From contig BPGX01000002.1 of NCBI GenBank assembly GCA_026003255.1, positions 186,001-250,000 on the forward strand: a stretch of 64,000 nucleotides of DNA, read 5' to 3'. The DNA is from Bacteroidia bacterium. Its GTDB lineage: Bacteria; Bacteroidota; Bacteroidia; B-17B0; Aurantibacillaceae. The notes under the pieces were generated by a model that saw only the letters and a program-made list of their open reading frames with translations, made no database searches and was not told the origin of the DNA. Both the position numbers and the translations under genes were made by a program. Within the stretch, counting starts at the first letter, position 1. Each line of letters starts with the position of its first letter. Below, piece by piece: positions 51,229 through 59,772 of this stretch.

Positions 51229-51470
51229 TATTTTTCTACTTTAATAATATTTACCGGACAATTTTTAGCGGCTTCAAGGTTGGATTCATATTCTTCTGAA
51301 TGCACGATTACTGAATAAATTCCTTTTTTTTCTTGCGCCCCTAGTAATACACTTTTTCCATCTTTTTTAGACATTCTCCAACGTTGAGGTGCTGCTTCTA
51401 CACAAGCATTGCAGCCAATGCATTTACTCCTATAATGTGTGATTCGTATTTGATTTTTTAATTTTACCAT
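51225..51470 (-). CDS. Ferredoxin-like small protein
   Basis: YRSKCIGCNACVEAAPQRW...AAKNCPVNIIKVEKY. Confidence 0.8.
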   Translation of the reverse strand: MVKLKNQIRITHYRSKCIGCNACVEAAPQRWRMSKKDGKSVLLGAQEKKGIYSVIVHSEEYESNLEAAKNCPVNIIKVEKY

Positions 51471-51526
51471 TCCAAAAATTATGGGCTTAAATTTAGTGGA
51501 ATAATTGGATACTTGGGGTTATATTT

Positions 51527-51817
51527 ATCCTATGCAATAGAATTAATGGATTTTGAATTTTCTATAAAATCAATTTGTTATATTCTAACCACAATGAACA
51601 CAAAAAAAATAATCAAAGTCCACAAAGTTTAGATACATTTTGTAAGTGAGAAAATACTTTGTGGTTCTTTGTAAAAAAATTTCGTTTTCTTTGAGGTTTA
51701 AGTAAATTAAAAATGAAAGTAATTAATACCAAACTGGTGATGAATATTTTTGCTGAAATTTCAATAGAATAAAGCAATGTATATAGCATATTAATTTTTA
51801 ATGCATATTATGGGTTT
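51527..51817 (+). repeat. MITE-like interspersed repeat, type 'AACCACAATG' (copy f)
   Basis: CCTATGCAATAGAATTAATGGATTTTGAATTTTCTATAAAATC...AACCACAATGAACAC...ACTTTGTGGTTC...TAATGCATATTATGGGTTTA. Confidence 0.65.
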
Positions 51818-51819
51818 AT

Positions 51820-52533
51820 TCATTCTGTCGGCAAGTAAAGTTTCATAGTTCCTTTTTTAAACAACACTTCGTCCAAATGCCCCATTTTTTGTCTGTCTGT
51901 TGTAATTAAGTGCATATGCAAATAGGTGTCGTGATGCGTAAAAATTGCTTTATGTTCGGTTGAGAAAAAGCCAATAATTTCGGATTGTTCGTTTTTAACT
52001 TCGTAGTTCTTTTGTCCCTTGTGTGCTTCGTCTGGTGAACTTACATTTGACCCTTTCGGCAAATTCACAATATGTTGTCGCCTTTTCAACTGTCCCTGAG
52101 AGCTTAAACATAAAAGGTCGTGGAGAGTTTTTAATCACTTTGTCAAGATATATTTCAAGTTGTTGAATTGTTTGAATGCTGTCAGGCAAAGTTTGTTCAG
52201 TCCATTTTGAAATATTAGCATAAGCATAAAATGGGGCTTTTATGTCATAAGTTTCTTCAACTTTCATTGTCGAGTCGGAAACAACTGTCGATTTATAGGA
52301 TTTACCATCAATGATTAAAATTTCTCCTGATAAATATTCAACTGTTCCGAGGCCATATAAATTTGTCTTGTTGGTTATAGTGTCAAGTTTTATGTTTCTT
52401 AAAGTTGTCCTTTCCACATCACATTTTTCATTTCGCCAACAATTTTTACTTCGTTGGTTGTCTGTTGTGCTTTTATCGAGCAGTTTGTTAAGGTCAAAAT
52501 TGTTAGTCCGAGAAGTGTTGTTTTAAAATTCAT
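51820..52533 (-). pseudogene. Alpha-acetolactate decarboxylase-like gene with two frameshifts
   Basis: Signal/N-terminus MNFKTTLLGLTILTLTNCSIKAQQ...MWKGQL; shifted frame LYGLGTVEYLSGEILIIDGKSYKS...LSGTVEKATT; shifted again HIVNLPKGSNVSSPDEAHKGQKNYEV...THHDTYLHMHLITTDRQKMGHLDEV. Confidence 0.75.
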
Positions 52534-52578
52534 TTTTATCATTTATTGTTTGTTGTTTCTGTGTCGTCCTACAATGAG

Positions 52579-52712
52579 GCATAACGTTTTGCAGCTACCC
52601 GAAGATGGCGATTTCGAAGCACTTCACTGTCAACCAAGCACAAACTTTGATAGAAGCACAAAGCTTGATTTAACCACTGAACCGCCACTTTTGGGTAGGT
52701 GCTGTTATGGGC
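52579..52712 (-). repeat. attC-like imperfect palindrome A
   Basis: CATAAC-GTTTT-GCAGCTACCCGAAGATGGCG / CGCCACTTTTGGGTAGGTGC-T-GTTATG; 124 bp from AAC to GTT. Confidence 0.75.
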
Positions 52713-52714
52713 TG

Positions 52715-53362
52715 CTATTTGTTCTGTCTCCATTGTGATGTCGCCCTAATTCCATAATGAATTCCGTTAATTATTTCTGGCATTATGTTGTCAGTAAGTG
52801 AATTTAATTGAAAAGGCTCAAACCTTGCATTTTTTCCAGGAAACGGAATAGTTGTCACATAGTTTTTGTCAAACGATGTAAAGTAAGTCCCTTGAACACC
52901 TAACAAACTAATAAATATTTGATAAGGTGGTATTGTCTTATACAACTTTTCGTGAACTGCCTTACTTGCTTCAACAAAATCTCTGATAGCATAAAATAAA
53001 TTTTCAACTTTGATATAATTGAAACGTCCGTCCAATGAATTTTGATTTTCTATTGGATGTATAAACGTTTCCGTTATTCCGTTTTGAAAACAAATGTAAT
53101 ATTCATTGTTGGGTGTGTAACTTAGAATTCTATCACCAAGGTCGGAATATCTCGTGTCTAAGCCAATAAGCCGTCTAAATGAATGTTGTATTTTGAATTT
53201 ATGGTCTATGTCGTTCCAGTCTATTGGGTTGTTGTCTAATATATTTTCCGGGATGAAATGGATTAAAATTCCGTTGGTGTTAATTAAGTTTTCATTCACT
53301 TCTTTGTTTTCAACGCTGTCAATTCTTTGACTAACGTATTCTTTCATTTGTTCTATGTTCAT
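52715..53362 (-). CDS. Hypothetical protein (cassette gene)
   Basis: ATG 53362 (MNIEQMKEYVSQRID...); the longer listed ORF runs into palindrome B. Confidence 0.6.
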   Translation of the reverse strand: MNIEQMKEYVSQRIDSVENKEVNENLINTNGILIHFIPENILDNNPIDWNDIDHKFKIQHSFRRLIGLDTRYSDLGDRILSYTPNNEYYICFQNGITETFIHPIENQNSLDGRFNYIKVENLFYAIRDFVEASKAVHEKLYKTIPPYQIFISLLGVQGTYFTSFDKNYVTTIPFPGKNARFEPFQLNSLTDNIMPEIINGIHYGIRATSQWRQNK

Positions 53363-53386
53363 TGTTGTCGTTTTATAGTTGCACAA

Positions 53387-53511
53387 AACGGTTTGCGGTT
53401 TGGCGTAGTGGCGAATTGTTAGCACAAAAGTTTAATCAAAGAACTTCAATTGAACCTACCACTATACTGTCATACGAAGCACTGCACCCGCCATTACGCT
53501 AAACCGCTGTT
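53387..53511 (-). repeat. attC-like imperfect palindrome B
   Basis: AAC-GGTTT-GCGGTTTGGCGTAGTGGCG / CGCCATTACGCTAAACCGC-T-GTT; 125 bp. Confidence 0.8.
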
Positions 53512-53532
53512 ATCGGCTTCTCTTCTGTCCGT

Positions 53533-53859
53533 CTATTTGATTTTCTTTTTCTTCTTGTCAAGATAGTCGCCAAGATTATTGAGTTTTGAGTTCCAAAACT
53601 TCTCTAATTGTCTAATGAAATCTTCTATTTCTTTTAGTGCTTCAAGTTGGGCATAGCAGTTTCGCTGTCTGCCGTCATTGTCGCTTTTTTGAATAAATAA
53701 AAGTCCGTTGTCTTCTAATATTTTCAAATGTTTAGAAACGGCTGGTCTCGACATATTAAACTTGTGAGCAATGGTGTTGACGTTGGTTGGCTCTTGAGAA
53801 ACCATCATCAGAATTTCTCTACGAGTAGGGTCGGCAATGGCTTTAAAAATATCTGTCAT
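53533..53859 (-). CDS. ArsR-family transcriptional regulator (cassette gene)
   Basis: MTDIFKAIADPTRREILMMVSQEPTNVNTIAHKFNMSRPAVSKHLKILEDNGLL; ATG overlaps the upstream stop (ATGA). Confidence 0.88.
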   Translation of the reverse strand: MTDIFKAIADPTRREILMMVSQEPTNVNTIAHKFNMSRPAVSKHLKILEDNGLLFIQKSDNDGRQRNCYAQLEALKEIEDFIRQLEKFWNSKLNNLGDYLDKKKKKIK

Positions 53860-54272
53860 TTGCGTAAGTATTTTATCAAGTTCACCGTCAATACTTTGTT
53901 TAGCCAACCATTAGTCAATATTCGGCTTACGATTATCTTATTGAAAAATCCTTCAAAGCCACTATGTACAAATTGTAATTGAGTTTTGTTACCCAATTCC
54001 TTTAATTCAAAACTCACAGTGGTATTTTTCAATGTACCACCACTCCAACTAAACGATAGTTTGCTTTGATGTTCAACTTCCAAAACTTCACAGTCAACAA
54101 TACCGTTAAAACCAGGATAAGGCTTTGTTTTAAATTGAAACTTGTGTCCAATTATTGGTTTTAAATCACACGGCATTAACCATTCGCTCAACGCTTCACT
54201 GTTTGTTAGTGCTTCCCAAACGTCTTTTATCTGGTGGTCGTAAACTTTAGTAAATTCAATTCTTTTTGCCAT
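53856..54272 (-). CDS. SRPBCC/AHSA1-domain protein
   Basis: MAKRIEFTKVYDHQIKDVWEALTNSEALSEWLMPCDLKPIIGHKFQFKTKP...; typical partner of this ArsR type. Confidence 0.88.
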   Translation of the reverse strand: MAKRIEFTKVYDHQIKDVWEALTNSEALSEWLMPCDLKPIIGHKFQFKTKPYPGFNGIVDCEVLEVEHQSKLSFSWSGGTLKNTTVSFELKELGNKTQLQFVHSGFEGFFNKIIVSRILTNGWLNKVLTVNLIKYLRK

Positions 54273-54273
54273 T

Positions 54274-54832
54274 TTAATTGTTACTATAAGCGATTTTAAT
54301 AATTTCAATCAGTTGTGCGTCAAAGTCGGCAATAGATTCCAAAGTTGTTTGGTAATTTATGCGTTCGAATGCCACTGTCTTGGCTTTTTTTGAACAGGTC
54401 TGTTTTAAAATCGGAAGGAAAGTTTAATCCTATTGTAATTTTTTTGTCCTTTGAGGCTTTTACTATACAAAACTGATTAGTTCGATAAAACGGAATATAC
54501 GTTTTGCAAGGCTGAACCCTTACATCTTTACCAATTTTTAAAAGTGTTGCTTCAATTTTTTTAAATGCCTTCAATAGTTCGGCAGAGTTAAAAAGATTTG
54601 GAATGAAACTATCTGTTTCTGCATAAATATTTGTTTCAGAAAAGTATTCGTAAATTTTTTGAGCCTGAAAGTGTCCAAGGTTATGTTCAGACTTTAAAAA
54701 GTCAATTACCTGCTTTTTGTCAGCCAGTTTAGACTTTTTTACTAATGTAAGCTATTGCTCCAAGGTCTTACCTGTTTTATCTTCGAGGTTACGCAATATT
54801 CTTCACCCATTTGTTTATGTCCTAATGCCATA
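54274..54832 (-). pseudogene. DUF4287/DUF5655-like gene with several frameshifts or stops
   Basis: MALGHKQMGEEY..., NLEDKTGKTLEQ*LTLVKKSK, ADKKQVIDFLKSEHNLGHFQAQKIYEYF..., and after an A7 tract KAKTVAFERINYQTTLESIADFDAQLIEIIKIAYSNN in another frame. Confidence 0.7.
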
Positions 54833-54837
54833 AAGTT

Positions 54838-55386
54838 TTATTTAGAAGTTTGAAATTGTTTGCGTAAAGAATATGAAATGGCAGTGCCTGCTAAAAACCA
54901 ACCCACCAGCATATTCAGCCATCTAGCCAAAACGTATTCTGTTGAGAAACCCCACCAATTCCACATTGGAATAAAAAAGGCAAATCCCACCAATACTCCA
55001 ACTAAGAGTATAAACTTAACTCGTTGAGAATGTTTTGTAAAATTGGTCAGTAATAGAAGATATGTCATGATAAACCAAACTACCACTTGTGTCAATACTT
55101 CAACAAGCATAAACTTGGCTGGATTGTAAAAAGAAGCGTCATTTTTTGCAATAAAGTAAACGATGTCTTTGGCTTTTCCGTCAACAGTTTTGGTGTCGTT
55201 ACCGTTTGGCCAAATGTACATTCCACTCTCGGGTAAGTTTTCATTTAGTGTCTTGTTCACTTGCTCCGCATTAGTTGCTGTTTTGTATGGCAAGCGAAGC
55301 AAAGGGTTAAACCATTCTGTTGCTCCCCAAAAGAACATGACCAAAGTTCCGATGGCTGTTCCGATTAATAGATTTTTTGTCTTCAT
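54838..55386 (-). CDS. Hypothetical membrane protein (cassette gene)
   Basis: Multi-TM ORF MKTKNLLIGTAIGTLVMFFWGATEWFNPLLRLPYK... Confidence 0.7.
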   Translation of the reverse strand: MKTKNLLIGTAIGTLVMFFWGATEWFNPLLRLPYKTATNAEQVNKTLNENLPESGMYIWPNGNDTKTVDGKAKDIVYFIAKNDASFYNPAKFMLVEVLTQVVVWFIMTYLLLLTNFTKHSQRVKFILLVGVLVGFAFFIPMWNWWGFSTEYVLARWLNMLVGWFLAGTAISYSLRKQFQTSK

Positions 55387-55403
55387 TTATATAAATTTTA
55401 TTA

Positions 55404-55452
55404 TGTAACTAAAAAGTTACGCAAATGTATAGGAAACTTTTTGGTTACGCAA
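55404..55452 (-). promoter_or_regulatory. Paired operator-like palindromes around a TAnnTTTG promoter
   Basis: GTAACTAAAAAGTTAC and GGAAACTTTTTGGTTAC flank TATACATTTGCG (minus strand) upstream of 55386. Confidence 0.6.
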
Positions 55453-55543
55453 ATTTATTTTTGTCTTTTCTGTCAAACGGTTGAAAAGGAGTCTTTAGAT
55501 GTCGAGTTCGGTTAGGTGGTTTGGGTCTGTTAGAGTTGCCGAT

Positions 55544-55667
55544 AATGGTTTCGGGCTTTGCGTTCGGGCGGATTTCGGATCTCAAAACTGTCAGCCCAGC
55601 ACAAAAGTTGATGCGAAGTAGAATGTTCAATTAACCATTTTACCCGCCATTGAGCCAAACGCCTGTT
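55544..55667 (-). repeat. attC-like imperfect palindrome C
   Basis: AAT-GGTTTCGGGCTTTGCGTTCGGGCGG ... CCCGCCATTGAGCCAAACGCCT-GTT; 124 bp. Left arm shares TTTCGGGCTTTGCGTTCGGGCGGATTTCG with element D. Confidence 0.7.
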
Positions 55668-55681
55668 GGCTGCTGCCCTTT

Positions 55682-56476
55682 TTATTTCTCAAGTTTTTGT
55701 AGCTCTGCTAAAGTTGCTTCTCCAACTCCGTGAGCAGATGCTGGATTTTGACCTGTTACCACTCTTTGGTCTTCTGTAACATGTTTTTGCCAAAGTCCTG
55801 ATTTCTCAAAAATAGCACCACGTTCAATTAGTTTACTTTCAAGTAGAAAAGGAACCACATTTTCAAGTTTAACGGCTTTTTCTTCTTCATTAGTAAACGC
55901 ATTTATTTTTTTACCGTCAACTAAATATTTTCCGTTGCTAAGTTTGATATTCACGAGCCCAGCGGGTCCGTGACAAACTGCACTCACTACACCATTGGCT
56001 TCATAAATTTTGCGGGCAATCTCGGCAATCTCCTGATTATCGGGAAAGTCCCACATGGCTCCGTGCCCCCCCGCATATAGAATTGCTACATATTTAGAAG
56101 CGTCAACTTCACTTGGCTTCAATGTATTTTCCACTTTGTTGCGATACTCGGAATTTTCCCAAAATTTTTTGTTGATAGGGTCTTCCAGATTAAATCCATC
56201 CACAGGAGCTTTTCCGCCTTTTGGGCTTACAAAATCAATTTCGTAACCGGCAGAATGCAAAACATCCCAAGGGTGAGCCACTTCTGCAAGATAATAACCT
56301 GTGGGCTGTCCAGTACTGCCCTTTTTGTCGTGGCTTGTTACCACAAAAAGAATACGCTTTTCCATTTTTGTAACTAGTTTTTTTGTTTGTGCTGCTGCTT
56401 GGTTAAAAACAGAAGTAATGGTGCAGACAGCAATAACCATTAAACCTGCTTTTATTTTGAACATTGTCTTTCTCAT
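55682..56476 (-). CDS. Secreted DJ-1/PfpI family protein (type 1 glutamine amidotransferase domain)
   Basis: ILYAGGHGAMWDFPDN, VVSAVCHGPAGLVNIKLSNGKYLVDGKKINAFTNEEE. Confidence 0.9.
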   Translation of the reverse strand: MRKTMFKIKAGLMVIAVCTITSVFNQAAAQTKKLVTKMEKRILFVVTSHDKKGSTGQPTGYYLAEVAHPWDVLHSAGYEIDFVSPKGGKAPVDGFNLEDPINKKFWENSEYRNKVENTLKPSEVDASKYVAILYAGGHGAMWDFPDNQEIAEIARKIYEANGVVSAVCHGPAGLVNIKLSNGKYLVDGKKINAFTNEEEKAVKLENVVPFLLESKLIERGAIFEKSGLWQKHVTEDQRVVTGQNPASAHGVGEATLAELQKLEK

Positions 56477-56571
56477 ACGCTTTGAATTTTTTATTTGACA
56501 ATGCAAAGTTCTGCAACAGAAAGCTTTAGGCAAAGGAAGTAAATCACAAGTTTTGTGTGATGTATGTCACA

Positions 56572-57138
56572 CTATTTGGAAAGGCGACTAAGGGTTTCTC
56601 TTGATACTCCAAGATACGAAGCAATCAATGATTTGGGAACACGTTGAAATAAGGTTGGATAAGATGCAAAAAGTTGTTCGTAACGTTCTTTTGCAGAACT
56701 ACTCAAAAGAGATAAAATTCTTTTTTGTAGAGCAACATATCCTGCATTAGATTTTCGTCTGAAAAAGTGTTCTATTTTATGCAAATTGGAACAAATTTTA
56801 TCTCTATTGTGCAAACTCAGGCATAAAACTTCTACTTCTTCAATACAATCTATAGTTAGAGACGCTTTTGTCTGATTGAAATAAGCTTGATAGTCTGTAA
56901 TCCACCAGTCTTCCCAAGCAAATTGTAAAATATGCTCTTTCCCATCATCAGAGTTTGTGAAAGTGGCTTTTAAAAGTCCTGACAGAACAAAATAATCATT
57001 TATGACCGGGTCTCCCTGCTGTACAAGATATTGATGCTTCTTAAATCTCCTTTTGGTAAAGTGCGAAAGAATATACTCAAATTCACTATCAGTCAGTGGG
57101 GTAATTGCTTCAATATGTTTTCTTAAAAGTTCACTCAT
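56572..57138 (-). CDS. Crp/Fnr-family transcriptional regulator
   Basis: KRRFKKHQYLVQQGDPVINDYFVLSGLLK, QRVPKSLIASYLGVSRETLSRLSK; ATG 57138. Confidence 0.9.
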   Translation of the reverse strand: MSELLRKHIEAITPLTDSEFEYILSHFTKRRFKKHQYLVQQGDPVINDYFVLSGLLKATFTNSDDGKEHILQFAWEDWWITDYQAYFNQTKASLTIDCIEEVEVLCLSLHNRDKICSNLHKIEHFFRRKSNAGYVALQKRILSLLSSSAKERYEQLFASYPTLFQRVPKSLIASYLGVSRETLSRLSK

Positions 57139-57171
57139 TTCGATATCAGACTGGCTTATAGGGTTGCAGCC

Positions 57172-57295
57172 AACGTTTTCGGGCTTTGCGTTCGGGCGGA
57201 TTTCGAAGCACTTCACTGTCAACCAAGCACAAACTTGGATAGAAGTACAAAGCTTGATTTAACCACGTCAGCCCCCATTGCGGCAAACGGCTGTT
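57172..57295 (-). repeat. attC-like imperfect palindrome D
   Basis: AAC-GTTTTCGGGCTTTGCGTTCGGGCGG ... CCCCCATTGCGGCAAACGGCT-GTT; 124 bp. Interior nearly identical to element A. Confidence 0.75.
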
Positions 57296-57312
57296 ATAGC
57301 CAGTGGTTCTTT

Positions 57313-57822
57313 TTATTTGTCGTCCGAACAAGCGTGCCAACAACGGTTTTCACAGTCGTGCCAGCAATCAGTGTGTTCGTCTCTTGCCATTTCTTCACCA
57401 AATGTTTCACGGTATTTTTCTTTTGTTGCCAAGAAAGCATTTTTTAAGTCAATCGCATCTTGTTCACCACGCATACCGAAGTATGGAAAGTGATGTAAGT
57501 AATGTCCGAATACCGTTTCGCAATCTTTGTGATAGGCTCTTGTGTCAAGTATGTGGTAATGCCAAAACTTGTCCATAATCTTGTTAGGCACAATACCTTT
57601 ACCATACTTTTTACATAAGTGCAAGTAGCGTTTGTATTCTACTTCAGCACTTTCGCATTGTTCGTGTGTCCAGTTTTCTCCTTCTTCTGGTTCACGAAGT
57701 TTCATCTTAACCATTTCAAGGTCAAGATTGGCGATTACAGGGTCAATGCCCTTTTGATTGATTAGGTAAGAAACTCTTTCTACACTAATCGGGTCTGGAT
57801 AAACTAAAACTTTCTGTTCCAT
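57313..57822 (-). CDS. Glycine-rich-domain-like protein with Cys/Trp/His-rich C-terminal tail
   Basis: MDKFWHYHILDTRAYHKDCETVFGHYLHHFPYFG; tail DEHTDCWHDCENRCWHACSDDK. Confidence 0.7.
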   Translation of the reverse strand: MEQKVLVYPDPISVERVSYLINQKGIDPVIANLDLEMVKMKLREPEEGENWTHEQCESAEVEYKRYLHLCKKYGKGIVPNKIMDKFWHYHILDTRAYHKDCETVFGHYLHHFPYFGMRGEQDAIDLKNAFLATKEKYRETFGEEMARDEHTDCWHDCENRCWHACSDDK

Positions 57823-57840
57823 TGCTTTGATGTTTTTGGT

Positions 57841-58479
57841 TTATGAATTGTTTGCTGTTAGCCAAAATCTTTTTAGGAAGCGGTCTTTACTTCCTTCAAT
57901 TGGTGTCCTGCCGTGAAAAATTCGGTGATTGTCCACAACAAGAATGTCGCGCTCTTTTAATTTTATTTTAATCGGCTGCGTCAATCTGATTAAACGTTGA
58001 AATTCAAGCATTGCTGGATTCTGTTTGTCTTCATTTTTTACAAGCCAAAATGAATAATAAAACTTTCTGTTTCCGTTTTCGTCTGTCGCCACAAAAGGAT
58101 AGCTCTCTTTGTCGTCCGGGAATATTTTATGTTCAAAGAGTTCAATTGTCTTGAGTTGTTGTTTATAGTCGTCTGAGAGTTGCTGATAAATTTTTTCTGC
58201 GTCAATCAAAATACTGTCACCACCCAAGTCGGTCTGTTTGTAGCAATACCAAATTATGTATTTGGCTTTGTGGTGGTCGGTGTGGAAGTCAAGTCCACGA
58301 GCAGAAGTTACCATTCCTTTGCTTTCAGGTTTCACAACAACATCAGTAATGAAAATAACCTGTCCTAACGAATTTATTAACTCGTTTAATTGTACTTCGG
58401 TCTGGTCAGTCAGGTGAAGAAAACCGTTGTCTAAAAGTTCTTTTGTCACGCTGTTAATATGTTGTGTTTCTGTCGTCAT
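57841..58479 (-). CDS. TauD/TfdA-type Fe(II)/2-oxoglutarate dioxygenase
   Basis: LDFHTDHHKAKYIIWYC (HxD), NHRIFHGRTPIEGSKDRFLKRFWL; ATG 58479. Confidence 0.88.
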   Translation of the reverse strand: MTTETQHINSVTKELLDNGFLHLTDQTEVQLNELINSLGQVIFITDVVVKPESKGMVTSARGLDFHTDHHKAKYIIWYCYKQTDLGGDSILIDAEKIYQQLSDDYKQQLKTIELFEHKIFPDDKESYPFVATDENGNRKFYYSFWLVKNEDKQNPAMLEFQRLIRLTQPIKIKLKERDILVVDNHRIFHGRTPIEGSKDRFLKRFWLTANNS

Positions 58480-58491
58480 ACCATTGGCTAT

Positions 58492-58614
58492 AACGTTTTG
58501 CAAATTGCCGCAGGTGGGGATTTGGGAGCGCTTACTTGTTCCACAGTACAAAAGTAAATAGAAAACACGAACTTTAATTTACTTCTATCTCGCCACTTGC
58601 GGCAATTTGTTGTT
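58492..58614 (-). repeat. attC-like imperfect palindrome E
   Basis: AAC-GTTTTG-CAAATTGCCGCAGGTGGGG / CGCCACTTGCGGCAATTTG-TT-GTT; 123 bp. Confidence 0.8.
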
Positions 58615-58626
58615 AGTGCCAGTACA

Positions 58627-59772
58627 TCATTTCATTTTATTTATTTCATATATAAATTTAATTTTATTATAATTAAAATAGGCAGATGATTGTTTTAAAA
58701 ACTCCTCAACATTTTCAGTTTTTTTTAAGTCCATTTTGTCTAAAAAATGTTTTCCATACTTTGAAAGTAAAATATCAATCATGATAGCAGATAAAACATA
58801 GGCATCTGTGCTATTAGGATAATTGAAGATGTCATTAAAAATTTTTTCTGTAATAAACGGATATTTCGTTTTGAATTCCATTAAAAGTTGATCAAAATTA
58901 TTTTTACCACTTCCACCGAAATAAGTTGCAAATGCTTCGCTCAAAAAATGTCCCCATTTAAAGTGAGCGTCTAATATCAAATGAGTTAATTCGTGTGGGT
59001 AATAAAATAAACCATTTCCGGAAAAGAGAATTTTGGCTTCTGGAAATGCACGTCCGGTAGTGTATCCGGCATAAAAGAAGTTAAAGCCCAACAAATACCC
59101 TAATGATTGGGGAGATTGACAAACTACATAAGTAATGGTATCAGGGTTTAATCCCCAAAAACTACTTATGTGGCTAATAAATTCATAAGATTTTTTAGCA
59201 TCTACAAGGTTTAAGTGTAATGATGGTTCATAAATATAATGTATAGTATTGAATGATTCTTTTTTCCAAAAAGAAGTTCTTTTATTAAAAAGATTCGTGA
59301 GATATAAAGTATCGTTTTGATTATAAATAGCTACCTCCGTAATAGCAAATGGATTTGAATTTTGGTATATCAGAGAGTCGGAGGGTGATTTATTAAAATT
59401 CCAAAAAGCAGTAACGATGTAACAAAGTGTGTCTTCAAAATAAACAGATAGAATATATGGCTTGAAATAATTTAGTAAATATTTTGGGGGATACTGAAAC
59501 AGGGATTGATAAAATAATGCATACTCTAAATCCCCCCATTTATCAATATCTTGTGGGTTCCACATTTTTTTTCTTTCAGAAGGTTCTTCTGTGTAAAGAA
59601 ATTTTATCCAGTGATGGATGTATGGAATGATATTAGAATTATTAGTTGTATCACACAAAGCATGAAGATAATATGAAGGTGTGTGTTTGCTGTTTAAATT
59701 AATTTGTGAAGTTCCTAAATTTGGAATCATCATCAGAATGGCTATTATTATGCGTGAAATATTTTTAATCAT
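58627..59772 (-). CDS. Secreted HExxH (gluzincin-like) metallopeptidase in the lanthipeptide cassette
   Basis: Signal peptide; YYPHELTHLILDAHFKWGHFLSEAFATYF; start overlaps the lanM stop (ATGA). Confidence 0.75.
   Translation of the reverse strand: MIKNISRIIIAILMMIPNLGTSQINLNSKHTPSYYLHALCDTTNNSNIIPYIHHWIKFLYTEEPSERKKMWNPQDIDKWGDLEYALFYQSLFQYPPKYLLNYFKPYILSVYFEDTLCYIVTAFWNFNKSPSDSLIYQNSNPFAITEVAIYNQNDTLYLTNLFNKRTSFWKKESFNTIHYIYEPSLHLNLVDAKKSYEFISHISSFWGLNPDTITYVVCQSPQSLGYLLGFNFFYAGYTTGRAFPEAKILFSGNGLFYYPHELTHLILDAHFKWGHFLSEAFATYFGGSGKNNFDQLLMEFKTKYPFITEKIFNDIFNYPNSTDAYVLSAIMIDILLSKYGKHFLDKMDLKKTENVEEFLKQSSAYFNYNKIKFIYEINKMK

Noticed and set aside
57053-57578. Short plus- and minus-strand ORFs over element D and its flanks (57053-57262, 57146-57343, 57235-57447, 57278-57493, 57303-57578)
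   Set aside because: Translations of the palindrome and the antisense of the cassette gene.
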